DNA of 50,202 bases from Deltaproteobacteria bacterium Ga0077550 (GTDB lineage Bacteria; Myxococcota_A; Polyangia; Nannocystales; Nannocystaceae). Both the position numbers and the translations under genes were made by a program. Positions 17,457-28,773 of the stretch are shown here, one piece after another. Below the pieces are notes generated by a model, which was not told the DNA's origin, did not search any database, and saw nothing but the letters and a program-made list of their open reading frames with translations. Within the stretch, counting starts at the first letter, position 1; each line of letters starts with the position of its first letter. The DNA lies in the NCBI GenBank assembly GCA_001464385.1, contig LNFB01000294.1, forward strand, positions 1 to 50,202, written 5' to 3'.

Positions 17457-19289
17457 ATGCGTGGATTCCTCCAGACGGCGACCCTTGGCGGCGTGCTGGT
17501 CGGCGGCTGCGCGGGGCGTGGCGCGGTCCCGACCCCGGTCGCGGAGGCGATACCCACGGCGCCGGCCCCGACGAACGAGCGCGCTGGTGCGCTCGTCACC
17601 GTGTCCGGACGCCTGCGCTCGCACGACGGTTCCGCGCTACGAATGGCGGAGGTGACGGTGCACCGCGTGGGGTACGAAGCACCCCTCGCGCGGGTCGATG
17701 TCGACGAGGCCGGCCACTTCCGCGTGGAGGTGCCGCCCGGCGCGTATCACGTGTGGATCGCCGCGGTCGATCATGCGAACGCGCGCGTCGATACGCTGAT
17801 CGATCGCGACCTCCGCGTCGACGGGACGCTCGGCACCTACCCGCGCAACGACCCGGGCGAGACGATCCGCATCCGCGCCGATCTGCTCGATGCGAAGCGC
17901 GAGGTGGTGGGCAGCGGGCCGGTCGAGGCGAAGCGCGTCGCCGAGGGGGTGTACCGGATCTCGCTCGTGCAGCGGCCCGCGACCGCAGTGCGCCTGCGCT
18001 ACCAGATCGCAGGCAAGGGCGGCCGCACGTTCAACGGCCCGGCCGCCGACGGCTACACGAGCGATGGAGGTGGCGACTACTGGTCGATCGTCGAGCTCGG
18101 TGACCGGCCTGAGATCGACGTCGATCTCCGCGCCCTCCCACCTGCCGGGCTCGTACAGAAGCTCGAGCTGGACGGGGAGTCCGACGCGACGCAGCGACTG
18201 CGCACGTTCACCACGCGCTGGTCGTCGCGCATCGACGAGCTGCGCAGGGAGGCACCCCTGATCGACGGCAGGATTCCCGCGATCACCGATGCCCAGCGCG
18301 CGAGGGCGACCGCGCTCGCCGGCGAAGCCATGATCGACGTCGACGCGGCCGAGGACCCACGGACGAAGTCCCTGCTCCGAGCGGCGCACGTCAGCCTGTT
18401 CTCGACGTGGGTCACCGCGGCCGAAGACCGCGGACCGGCGGGGAGCGAGCACTTGGCGTGGCTCCTCGAGAACGTCCCGCCCGAAGATCCTCACCTGCCG
18501 CTGCTCGTGGACCTCGACCACCTCATCGTTCGCTCGGTGCGGGCCGCCGAGCCCGAGCTGGTCGCCAGGACCGAGACGTGGCTCGAACGCCGACTGCGCA
18601 CGAACCCCGAGCCCGGCAGCGCCATCCAGGCGCTGACGATCCTCATCGACCAAGCCGATCGACGGCGCGACGACGCCCGCGTCCGAGAGCTCTACGCCGA
18701 GGCCATGGAAGAGCGCTTCGCCCCCACGTTCTATCGCCGCTTCATCGCCGAGCAGTACGATCCCGACCGCCTGTTGCAGCGCGGCAAGTCGCTGCCGGCG
18801 TTCGAGTTCGCGTCGCTCGAGGGCGGCGGCACCGTCCGGAGCAGCGCTCGCGCGGGCAAGCTCTACCTCCTCGAGTTCTGGGCCACGTGGTGCGGCCCCT
18901 GCGTGGCGGAGATGCCGAAGCTCCACGCCGCGTACGCGGCAATCAACGGCGCGCGGCCGAGCAAACCGTCGAAGGACGGATCGCTGCGCAGGCTCGCGGC
19001 CGCCGACGATCCGCGGGTCGAGTTCGTGTTCGTGTCCTTCGACGCCGCGCGCGGGGACGTCGCGAGGTTCCGGCGCGAGCACTGGTCGATGCCGTGGACG
19101 CACGCGTTCATCGGCAACGACGGCAGGGACAAGGAGGTCATGAAGCGCTTCGGGTTCTCCGGCGTTCCGACCGCGATCCTGGTCGACGAGGCCGGCAAGA
19201 TCCTCGAGGTCGGCGAGGGGCTGCGCGGTGACGAGCTCCAGGCGACGCTGGAGCGCGCGGTGGCCGAGCGCACGCGGCGAACGGATTGA
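17457..19289 (+). CDS. TlpA/ResA-like thioredoxin-fold lipoprotein
   Basis: This 610-residue predicted lipoprotein has a signal peptide ending VLVGGC. Residues ~40-120 look like a carboxypeptidase-regulatory/CNA-B-type beta domain (VSGRLRSHDGSALRMAEVTV, then AGHFRVEVPPGAYHVWI). A helical middle region follows. The C-terminal ~160 residues are a TlpA-type thioredoxin domain with FWATWCGPC at about 475-482 and the cis-Pro region SGVPTAILVD. It likely reduces disulfides or matures haem proteins on the periplasmic face. The fusion of an N-terminal beta domain to TlpA is also known in Bacteroidetes-type thioredoxins. It is monocistronic and divergent from the Tae4-type gene. Confidence 0.88.
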   Translation: MRGFLQTATLGGVLVGGCAGRGAVPTPVAEAIPTAPAPTNERAGALVTVSGRLRSHDGSALRMAEVTVHRVGYEAPLARVDVDEAGHFRVEVPPGAYHVWIAAVDHANARVDTLIDRDLRVDGTLGTYPRNDPGETIRIRADLLDAKREVVGSGPVEAKRVAEGVYRISLVQRPATAVRLRYQIAGKGGRTFNGPAADGYTSDGGGDYWSIVELGDRPEIDVDLRALPPAGLVQKLELDGESDATQRLRTFTTRWSSRIDELRREAPLIDGRIPAITDAQRARATALAGEAMIDVDAAEDPRTKSLLRAAHVSLFSTWVTAAEDRGPAGSEHLAWLLENVPPEDPHLPLLVDLDHLIVRSVRAAEPELVARTETWLERRLRTNPEPGSAIQALTILIDQADRRRDDARVRELYAEAMEERFAPTFYRRFIAEQYDPDRLLQRGKSLPAFEFASLEGGGTVRSSARAGKLYLLEFWATWCGPCVAEMPKLHAAYAAINGARPSKPSKDGSLRRLAAADDPRVEFVFVSFDAARGDVARFRREHWSMPWTHAFIGNDGRDKEVMKRFGFSGVPTAILVDEAGKILEVGEGLRGDELQATLERAVAERTRRTD

Positions 19290-19355
19290 GCCCGAGATCC
19301 CGAGCCAACGGCGCGGAAACGGCCGGCGCCCTTGGACACGCAGCACCCCCTCTGA

Positions 19356-19361
19356 TAGGAC
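19356..19361 (+). promoter_or_regulatory. -10 element TAGGAC with -35 TTGGAC
   Basis: TAGGAC ends 6 nt before GTG 19368. TTGGAC at 19332-19337 lies 18 nt upstream, giving a recognisable sigma-70-type pair. Confidence 0.55.
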
Positions 19362-19367
19362 GGGATC

Positions 19368-20450
19368 GTGCGCAACTCGGTCCTTCGCTGCCCCGCCCTG
19401 ATCCTCGCCACCGTCGTCGCCTCGGCCTGCGCCGCGGACGAGGACCCCGAGGGCCAGACGGGCGACGCGCCCGCCGAGAGCAGCGGCGACGCGAGCGGCT
19501 CGCCGACCACCGTCGATCCAGGCACCGAGGAGTCGGGCAGCAGCGCCGACCCGACCACCGCCGGCACCGACGACGGTGCCACCACCGGCGCCGATGAGGA
19601 TGTCGTCGTCGTGCCGCTGCGCATCGACGCGTTCAACGTACCCGTGCTCGAGACCTACTACGCGTGCTTCGAGTTCAGCTTCGAGCTCGACCAGCTCGGG
19701 CACATCGTCGGCTTCGACCCGAAGATCGACGACGTCGCGCACGTGCACCACTACGTGCTGACGAAGATCGACGAGCCCTCCGGCCAGCAGGACGGGTACT
19801 CGTGCTTCGATCTGTCGGGCGAGATGATCTACACCTGGGCGCCCGGCGGTCAGGCGTACGACCTGCCGCCCGAGGCGGGCTTCCTCATCGGCGATGCGCC
19901 GGGGGGCAAGGTCACGCTGCGGCTGCAGGTCCACTACAACAACCCGGTCGCCGACGCGGGGGTCACCGACTCGAGCGGGCTCGACCTGCGCGTGAGCAAG
20001 ACGCTGCGGCCCCACAACGCCGGCACGATCGTCTTCGGCGACATCGAGAACATCGAGATCCCCCCGGGCATGCCGGCGTACGAGCACGTCGCGACCTGCA
20101 GCAGCAACGCGACGTCGTCGCTGCTCACCGAGCCGATGCACGTGTTCGGCACCGCGATGCACGCGCACAACATCGGCGCCGTGCTGTGGACGGACGTGTA
20201 CCGCGACGGCGCGAAGCTCTACGAGCTCAACCGCGACGACCCGTACCTGTTCGATTCGCAGCACATGAACCCCAGCGACAAGGTCATCGAGCCGGGCGAC
20301 CAGGTGCAGACCCACTGCATCTACGACTCGACCGGGCGCACCGAGACCACGCTCGGCGGCCCCGGCACCACCAACGAGATGTGCTGGAACGTCGTGACGT
20401 ACTGGCCGCGCCTGACCCAGCCGATCGACACCTGCGGGACCGGGAATTAG
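19368..20450 (+). CDS. PHM/DBM-like copper type II monooxygenase lipoprotein
   Basis: This 360-residue predicted lipoprotein (ATVVASAC) has a ~60-residue Thr/Ser/Asp-rich linker. The rest matches the copper type II, ascorbate-dependent monooxygenase fold of peptidylglycine and dopamine monooxygenases. Ligands can be matched in order: H127-H128 (VHHYVL) and H189 (LQVHYN) for the electron-transfer copper, then H265/H267 (MHAHNIG) and M338 (TTNEMC) for the catalytic copper. Paired Cys residues fit the fold's disulfides. The expected reaction is hydroxylation of an exported substrate, which is unknown. The complete ligand set argues for an active enzyme. Confidence 0.88.
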   Translation: MRNSVLRCPALILATVVASACAADEDPEGQTGDAPAESSGDASGSPTTVDPGTEESGSSADPTTAGTDDGATTGADEDVVVVPLRIDAFNVPVLETYYACFEFSFELDQLGHIVGFDPKIDDVAHVHHYVLTKIDEPSGQQDGYSCFDLSGEMIYTWAPGGQAYDLPPEAGFLIGDAPGGKVTLRLQVHYNNPVADAGVTDSSGLDLRVSKTLRPHNAGTIVFGDIENIEIPPGMPAYEHVATCSSNATSSLLTEPMHVFGTAMHAHNIGAVLWTDVYRDGAKLYELNRDDPYLFDSQHMNPSDKVIEPGDQVQTHCIYDSTGRTETTLGGPGTTNEMCWNVVTYWPRLTQPIDTCGTGN

Positions 20451-20480
20451 GCGCGGCTTGAAGCTCTCCGGGCGGTTGCG

Positions 20481-20486
20481 TACGCT
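20481..20486 (+). promoter_or_regulatory. -10 element TACGCT with -35 TTGAAG for hutU
   Basis: TACGCT ends 6 nt before ATG 20493. TTGAAG at 20458-20463 is exactly 17 nt upstream. This is one of the best -35/-10 pairs in the window. Confidence 0.6.
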
Positions 20487-20492
20487 CCCGGC

Positions 20493-22157
<1,665 letters not shown>

Positions 22158-22163
22158 GCCGGG

Positions 22164-22769
22164 TCAATCCAGCGCGGCGCGGATCTCCCGGGCCCAGTCA
22201 TCGAGGCACGCCAGCGTGGTCGCGAGCACGGTGCGGTCTTCGATCAGCTGGGTGAGTCGCTCTTCGAGCAGTTGTTTCGCCCGGCGCAGGCGGGTCCGTA
22301 CGGTGCCCTCGGGCACGCCGAGGACCTCGCCGATCTCGCTCGCGCTCATCGATTCCCAGTAGTACAGCTCGAGCAGGCTCTGGTGCTCGAGCGGGACCAT
22401 GCGCAGCGCCTCGAGCAGCCGCCGGTGTTCGCGTCGGGCGGCGAGCATCTCGGAGGGGCGCGCGGCGACGTCCGCGAGCGAGACCGTCTCGACGTCGATG
22501 GCGCGCCCGACCTGACGATCGCGGTAGTGGTGGCGCAGCACGTTGTATGCGATGCCGAGGAGGTAGCCGCGGAAGCTGCCCTCGCCGCGGAAGTCCTGCC
22601 GCGCCTCGAGCACGGTCAGGAACGTGCGCTGGACCAGGTCGCCGAGGTCATCGCCGGCCTTGTTGCGGAAGAACCGGTTGACCGCCGCGAAGTGGCGATC
22701 GAACAACGCCTCGCCGGCGGGCTTGTCCCCCGCTCGCCACGCCGTCAACAGCTCTACGTCCGAGGGCAC
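22164..22769 (-). CDS. ECF-type sigma factor
   Basis: This 201-residue protein has sigma-70 region 2 (AGEALFDRHFAAVNRFFRNKAGDDLGDLVQRTFLTVLEARQ) and region 4 (LRMVPLEHQSLLELYYWESMSASEIGEVLGVPEGTVRTRLRRAKQ). A ~30-residue tail follows region 4. The start GTG 22769 was chosen because TACCCT lies 5 nt upstream; a GTG at 22799 is also in frame but has no such signal. It lies 54 bp downstream of a membrane kinase gene on the same strand, so it may be part of that kinase's pathway, as in ECF systems controlled by Ser/Thr kinases. No anti-sigma gene was found. Confidence 0.92.
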   Translation of the reverse strand: MPSDVELLTAWRAGDKPAGEALFDRHFAAVNRFFRNKAGDDLGDLVQRTFLTVLEARQDFRGEGSFRGYLLGIAYNVLRHHYRDRQVGRAIDVETVSLADVAARPSEMLAARREHRRLLEALRMVPLEHQSLLELYYWESMSASEIGEVLGVPEGTVRTRLRRAKQLLEERLTQLIEDRTVLATTLACLDDWAREIRAALD

Positions 22770-22774
22770 GCCCC

Positions 22775-22780
22775 AGGGTA
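22775..22780 (-). promoter_or_regulatory. -10 element TACCCT for the ECF sigma gene
   Basis: It ends 5 nt before GTG 22769 on the minus strand and decides the start. It indicates a promoter independent of the upstream kinase. Confidence 0.5.
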
Positions 22781-22823
22781 GCTTGCCTGGTGGTCGCACC
22801 GCGAGCGCTCGAGTGCGCGGGGC

Positions 22824-25103
<2,280 letters not shown>

Positions 25104-25107
25104 CGGC

Positions 25108-25113
25108 TCCGTA
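25108..25113 (-). promoter_or_regulatory. -10-like TACGGA for the kinase at 25103
   Basis: It ends 4 nt before ATG 25103 on the minus strand. The last base departs from TANNNT, so this is a weak call. Confidence 0.3.
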
Positions 25114-25245
25114 GTGCCGCCAGGTCGGCCAACCGATTGCGGGGATCGGCATCGGCGGCGAGGCGACGTCCCTCGACCGAATTCCCCGCGTCGGCGAGGG
25201 TGCATCCGGTGGACGAGGGACTGGAGGTCCCCGGGTCGCAGTCGC

Positions 25246-25563
25246 TCACGTCGGGGCGAGGAGCTCGTCGGCGTCGCGGACATGGACGGCGCGCACGAGC
25301 CAGTCCTCGAGCTGGACGCGATCGGTGCACGCGAGCACGGTGACGCGGAGTTGGTCGTCGTAGCCGAGGCCGCGGGCCTCGAGCACCTTGAGGACGGCGT
25401 GGGCGAGGGCGGTCAGCTCGCCGCGTGCCTCGCCGCGTGCCTCGCCGCGTGCTTCGCCGCGTGCCTCGCCGCGTGCTTCGCCGCGTGCTTCGCCGCGCTC
25501 CTCGCCCTCGGCCAGGATGCGACGCATGAACTCGCTGCGGAACTCGTACTTCTCGGGGTTCAT
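25246..25563 (-). CDS. candidate intragenic RpnS-like C-terminal product
   Basis: An in-frame internal ATG (Met213 of the Rpn-like protein) is preceded by TGGAGG with a 5-nt spacer, one of the strongest Shine-Dalgarno sequences in the window. The product would be 105 residues: a short N-terminal segment (MNPEKYEFRSEFMRRILAEG), the GEAR repeats, and the C-terminal helical domain. In characterised Rpn systems a short product of the same gene, made from an internal start, neutralises the full-length toxin and contains variable simple repeats. The layout here matches. The GGAGG is also compatible with ordinary Leu-Glu-Ala-Glu codons, so chance cannot be excluded. Confidence 0.5.
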   Translation of the reverse strand: MNPEKYEFRSEFMRRILAEGEERGEARGEARGEARGEARGEARGEARGELTALAHAVLKVLEARGLGYDDQLRVTVLACTDRVQLEDWLVRAVHVRDADELLAPT

Positions 25564-26199
25564 CTCGGCCTCCAGGGCACGGCGTACGGCTTCTTCGACG
25601 AAGCCCAAGACGATGTCAGCGTACCAGCGGGCGCGGGCCTCGTCGACGTCGTCGAGGGCGAAGAGCAGGGCGCGCGCGGCCGCGAAGGCGACCGCGTCGT
25701 GGCGATGGGCGAGGACCCCGAGCAGCGCGACTTCGGGGTGACGCCGCGCGCGCTCGACCTCGGTGATGACCGGCACCCGTGACGGGCCGATCACCACCGG
25801 GTAGATCCGCGAGCCGAGCCCGTCGATCTCGATCGGCTCGGCGCACCACCGCGCGGTGTCCTCGTCGAGGGTGACGACGACCATCTGCACGGGGCATCCG
25901 AGCCGAGCGCGCAACACCGCCTGGTACTCCGGCCACGTCAAGCGCTTGCGGGGGTCGCGGCGCAGCTGCACCTCGACCACGACGGCGTGCGTCGCGATGC
26001 CCGAGCCCGGGGCCCGCACGATCAACACGAGGTCTGCGCGTCGCTCCGGCGGCTGGATCGCGGTGAGGTTCTCCGGGCTGGCCGCGACCTCGACGTCGCC
26101 GTCGATGGTGATCCCGACCGCCGCATGCAGCAGCGCGAGCACGAGCTCGGGGTGCTCGCGCAGCAGCTCGACCAGCATCTCGTGCTCGAGCGACGGCAT
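25246..26199 (-). CDS. Rpn-family PD-(D/E)XK nuclease-like protein
   Basis: This 317-residue protein resembles the Rpn/transposase-like nuclease family, whose members cut DNA and have been linked to phage defence. The core has D56 (RADLVL), E76-V-Q78 (VVVEVQLRRDPRK) and K85, an ExQ variant of the PD-(D/E)XK site. A helical region (PEVALLGVLAHRHD; RWYADIVLGFVEEAVRRALE) follows. The C-terminal part has six GEAR repeats and a final helical domain (LTALAHAVLKVLEARGLGYDDQLRVTVLACTDRVQLEDWLVRA). A possible internal start at 25563 is described separately. No TANNNT box was seen at ATG 26199. Confidence 0.85.
   Translation of the reverse strand: MPSLEHEMLVELLREHPELVLALLHAAVGITIDGDVEVAASPENLTAIQPPERRADLVLIVRAPGSGIATHAVVVEVQLRRDPRKRLTWPEYQAVLRARLGCPVQMVVVTLDEDTARWCAEPIEIDGLGSRIYPVVIGPSRVPVITEVERARRHPEVALLGVLAHRHDAVAFAAARALLFALDDVDEARARWYADIVLGFVEEAVRRALEAEMNPEKYEFRSEFMRRILAEGEERGEARGEARGEARGEARGEARGEARGELTALAHAVLKVLEARGLGYDDQLRVTVLACTDRVQLEDWLVRAVHVRDADELLAPT
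25417..25500. repeat. 12-bp tandem repeat, 7 copies (GEAR)
   Basis: The unit CTCGCCGCGTGC or TTCGCCGCGTGC repeats every 12 bp, with the last copy degenerate. On the minus strand it encodes GEAR six times after GEER. Such repeats can change copy number in frame by slippage. Confidence 0.95.
25569..25573 (-). promoter_or_regulatory. internal ribosome-binding site GGAGG
   Basis: GGAGG lies 5 nt before the internal ATG 25563 of the Rpn-like gene. Most genes in the window lack any Shine-Dalgarno, which makes this one notable. Confidence 0.55.
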
Positions 26200-26279
26200 C
26201 GAGGTGCTGTGCGTTGCGAGCGACGTGCCGAGCGACTTGGACGCGTGATCGTTGGCAGTCGATCGGGCGAGGTGGCCCG

Positions 26280-26299
26280 GTGGCCCGCAGGTGGGCCAC
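26280..26299. repeat. inverted repeat GTGGCCC-N6-GGGCCAC
   Basis: A perfect 7-bp dyad in the 199-bp divergent region between the Rpn-like gene and hutI, surrounded by further GGTGGCC-type motifs. It may be an operator or only GC-rich low-complexity sequence. Confidence 0.4.
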
Positions 26300-26385
26300 G
26301 GGTGGCCTGCGAGCGGGCCGCGGTTGGCTCGCTGGCTGGCCACGCCACGGGACGGCCCCCTTCGACACCCACCGCCCGCCTCTGC

Positions 26386-26391
26386 TACGAC
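26386..26391 (+). promoter_or_regulatory. -10-like TACGAC for hutI
   Basis: It ends 6 nt before GTG 26398. No Shine-Dalgarno is present. Confidence 0.45.
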
Positions 26392-26397
26392 ACCTCC

Positions 26398-27654
26398 GTG
26401 CGCCCCACTGCCCCCGTCCGCATCTTCACCGCCGCCGCCGCCGTGCACACGCTCGCGGGCCCCGACGGACCGCGGTCCGGCGCCGCGATGGCGGAGCTCG
26501 GCACCATCCCCCACGGCGCGGTCGTCGTCGACGACACGGGCGCGATCGCGTGGGTCGGCGCGACCTCCGATCTCCCCGCCTCCTTCGCCGACGCCGAGAT
26601 CATCGACTGCACCGGCAAGACGCTGATGCCCGCCTTCGTCGACGCGCACACGCACCTGGTGTGGGGCGGCGATCGCAAGGACGAGCTCGAGATGCGGATC
26701 GCGGGCGCCGACTACGAGCGGATCTTCGCCACGGGCGGCGGCATCCTCTCGAGCGTCCGGCAGACGCGGGCGATCGACGACGACACGTTGTACGCGCAGA
26801 GCCTGGTCCGCATCGAGCGGATGCGGCGCGCGGGCACGACGACCTTCGAGATCAAGAGCGGCTACGGCCTCGAGCTCGCCGCCGAGCTCCGGCAGCTCCG
26901 CGTCGCGCGGCGGCTCGGCGCCGACTTCCGTGTGCGCACCACGTGCCTCGCCGCCCACGCGGTGCCTGCCGAGGCCCGCGTGAGCGCGGCCGCCCGCGCC
27001 GCGTTCATCGAGTCGATCTGCGCCGAGATCCTGCCCGCGGTCGCGCGCGCGAACCTGGCCGACTTCGCCGACGTGTTCTGCGATCGCGGGGCCTTCGACG
27101 TCGACGAGTCGCGCCGCGTGCTGCTCGCCGCGCGGGCGCTGGGCCTCGGACTGCGCGTCCACGCCAACGAGCTCGGGGCCACCGGCGGCGCCCAGCTCGC
27201 GGCCGAGCTCGGCGCGGCGTCGGCCGATCATCTCCTGTACGTGGGCGACGCCGAGCGCACGGCGCTGCGCGAGGCCGGCGTCGTCGCGATCCTCCTGCCG
27301 GGCACCTCGCTCGTGCTCGGCAAGCCCTACGCCGACGGCCGCGCGATGGTCGAGGCTGGCGTGCCCGTGGCCGTCGCGACCGACTGCAACCCCGGCTCGT
27401 GCGCGTTCGAGAACCTCGCGATGGTCCTGGCGCTGGCGTGCTACGGCAACCGCTTGAGCCCCGCAGAGGCCGTCTGCGCGGCCACGCACAACGCCGCGTG
27501 CTCGCTGGGCCTGGGCGATCGCGTCGGCTCGCTGAAGCCGGGCCGACGCGCCGACCTGCTCGTGCTCGACACGCCGGACGTCCGGGACCTCGTCTACCAC
27601 GCCGGCTCGCCGCTCGTCGGGCAGGTGTGGCAAGACGGCCTGCGGGTCGCGTGA
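26398..27654 (+). CDS. hutI: imidazolonepropionase
   Basis: This 418-residue amidohydrolase hydrolyses imidazolonepropionate to N-formimino-glutamate, the step after hutU. Metal ligands sit in DAHTHLVWGG (H84, H86); other landmarks are FEIKSGYGLE, HANELGATGGAQLAAELGA, the conserved ATDCNPGS, and a C-terminal GSLKPGRRADLLVLD typical of amidohydrolases. GTG 26398 is set by the -10 box. It is followed 13 bp later by the cyclic-nucleotide-binding gene, which has its own TANNNT box overlapping the end of hutI. Confidence 0.96.
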   Translation: MRPTAPVRIFTAAAAVHTLAGPDGPRSGAAMAELGTIPHGAVVVDDTGAIAWVGATSDLPASFADAEIIDCTGKTLMPAFVDAHTHLVWGGDRKDELEMRIAGADYERIFATGGGILSSVRQTRAIDDDTLYAQSLVRIERMRRAGTTTFEIKSGYGLELAAELRQLRVARRLGADFRVRTTCLAAHAVPAEARVSAAARAAFIESICAEILPAVARANLADFADVFCDRGAFDVDESRRVLLAARALGLGLRVHANELGATGGAQLAAELGAASADHLLYVGDAERTALREAGVVAILLPGTSLVLGKPYADGRAMVEAGVPVAVATDCNPGSCAFENLAMVLALACYGNRLSPAEAVCAATHNAACSLGLGDRVGSLKPGRRADLLVLDTPDVRDLVYHAGSPLVGQVWQDGLRVA

Positions 27655-27660
27655 TACGGT
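27655..27660 (+). promoter_or_regulatory. -10 element TACGGT for the gene at 27668
   Basis: It directly follows the hutI stop and ends 7 nt before ATG 27668. Confidence 0.5.
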
Positions 27661-27667
27661 AGCGCCG

Positions 27668-28264
27668 ATGGGCTCGGGGCTCGAAGAACTCGGAATCATC
27701 GACGACGGCGACGAGGCCGAGTCGACTGGCGAGGATCGGCGCAGGCCCGCGCCGCGCGTCGGGTCGGCGCCCGCCGATCCCGAGGGCGAGACGCGGACCG
27801 CGGCGCTCATCCGCATGCTGCGGCAGGTCTCGCTGTTCGAGGGGCTGCTGCCGCTGCACCTGCGCCGCATCTCGTCGCTGTGCCAGGAGCTCACCGTCAA
27901 GACCGGCAGCCCGGTGTTCAGCCACGGCGATCCGGGCGACGGCCTCTACCTCATCCTCGAGGGCGCGGTGCGGATCAGCCGCAGCGTGTCGGGCATCGGC
28001 GAGGAGGCCCTGGCGATCCTCAAGCCGGGCCACTACTTCGGCGAGATGTCGATCGTCGACGACGACATGCCGCGCTCGGCCGACGCCATCGCCCACGAGA
28101 ACTCGCGCCTGCTCAAGCTCCCCAAGGAGGACCTGCGCGACCTGATGTTCGTCGACCGCGAGCTCGCCTACGAGCTGCTGTGGCGCTTCGTTCGCACGCT
28201 CAGCGGGCGCCTCCGCGAGAGCAACGACCGCCTGCTGATGCTGACGGTCTCGTCGAAGTTCTAG
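27668..28264 (+). CDS. cyclic nucleotide-binding domain protein
   Basis: This 198-residue cytoplasmic protein has an acidic N-terminal ~45 residues followed by a cNMP-binding beta-roll (about 50-170): VSLFEGLLPLHLRRIS, VFSHGDPGDGLYLILEGAVRIS, LAILKPGHYFGEMSIVDDDMPRSADAIA. The phosphate-binding cassette reads FGEMSIVDDDMPRSA, close to the FGExxLxxxxPRxA consensus, so cAMP or cGMP binding is plausible. No DNA-binding domain follows, unlike CRP/FNR. It may be a stand-alone sensor or kinase regulatory subunit. Confidence 0.9.
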   Translation: MGSGLEELGIIDDGDEAESTGEDRRRPAPRVGSAPADPEGETRTAALIRMLRQVSLFEGLLPLHLRRISSLCQELTVKTGSPVFSHGDPGDGLYLILEGAVRISRSVSGIGEEALAILKPGHYFGEMSIVDDDMPRSADAIAHENSRLLKLPKEDLRDLMFVDRELAYELLWRFVRTLSGRLRESNDRLLMLTVSSKF

Positions 28265-28275
28265 CGACGTCGCCG

Positions 28276-28291
28276 GATCTAGATCTAGATC
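28276..28291. repeat. 16-bp palindrome of GATCTA units
   Basis: GATCTAGATCTAGATC is perfectly palindromic, lies between two convergent genes and overlaps the stop codon of the minus-strand gene. It is an AT-richer spot and could mark a weak bidirectional terminator, but the hairpin would be short. Confidence 0.5.
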
Positions 28292-28719
28292 TCGGGCTTC
28301 GTCGCCGGCTTGGGCGGCGTCGTCGGCCCCGGGTTGACCATGACCTTCGGCTTGGGCTGCGGCTTGGGCGGCGTCGTGGGCGGCGGCGGCTGGTTCGGCC
28401 CGGGGTTGACGCTCACGATCGGCGGCGGTCCGCCGTGCGCGGGGCCGCCGTCCGTCGGCGGGGGTGTCTGCTCCCCCGTCGGTCGCACGTCGAGCGCGGT
28501 GCTCGGCTCGCCGCCCTCGGCGCCGGCACCGTCGGTGCCCGGCGTCGGCGTCGTGCCCGGATCGATCGTCGGGCCCTCGTTCACGATGGGCTCCTGCGGC
28601 CCGGGGTTCGTGCCGTACTTGCACGCGGCGCCCGCGGTCACCGTCGACATCGAGACCAGCGCGGTGGTGACGGCGAAACGCAGCGTCCGCGACGCCGACG
28701 TGGCGGTAGAGTTGGACAT
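28285..28719 (-). CDS. Pro-rich lipoprotein
   Basis: This 144-residue predicted lipoprotein has a signal region FAVTTALVSMSTVTAGAAC with Lys at +2. The mature protein is almost entirely low complexity: repeats of NPGP with PPxxPPKP spacing (VNPGPNQPPPPTTPPKPQP, MVNPGPTTPPKPATKP) and Gly/Asp-rich linkers. It is probably an extended surface or periplasm-spanning stalk. It is divergent from the gene at 28774 with only 54 bp between the starts. The strand choice rests on the signal peptide; the complementary frame reads only low-complexity Gly/Val sequence. Confidence 0.75.
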   Translation of the reverse strand: MSNSTATSASRTLRFAVTTALVSMSTVTAGAACKYGTNPGPQEPIVNEGPTIDPGTTPTPGTDGAGAEGGEPSTALDVRPTGEQTPPPTDGGPAHGGPPPIVSVNPGPNQPPPPTTPPKPQPKPKVMVNPGPTTPPKPATKPEI

Positions 28720-28763
28720 GCGGCGATGGTCGCGGGGTTGCGCGGGCGCGTCAACCGATGGCC

Positions 28764-28769
28764 TAATGC
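28764..28769 (+). promoter_or_regulatory. -10-like TAATGC for the gene at 28774
   Basis: It ends 4 nt before GTG 28774. This supports that GTG over later in-frame GTGs at 28783 and 28801. Confidence 0.4.
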
Positions 28770-28773
28770 AGCG

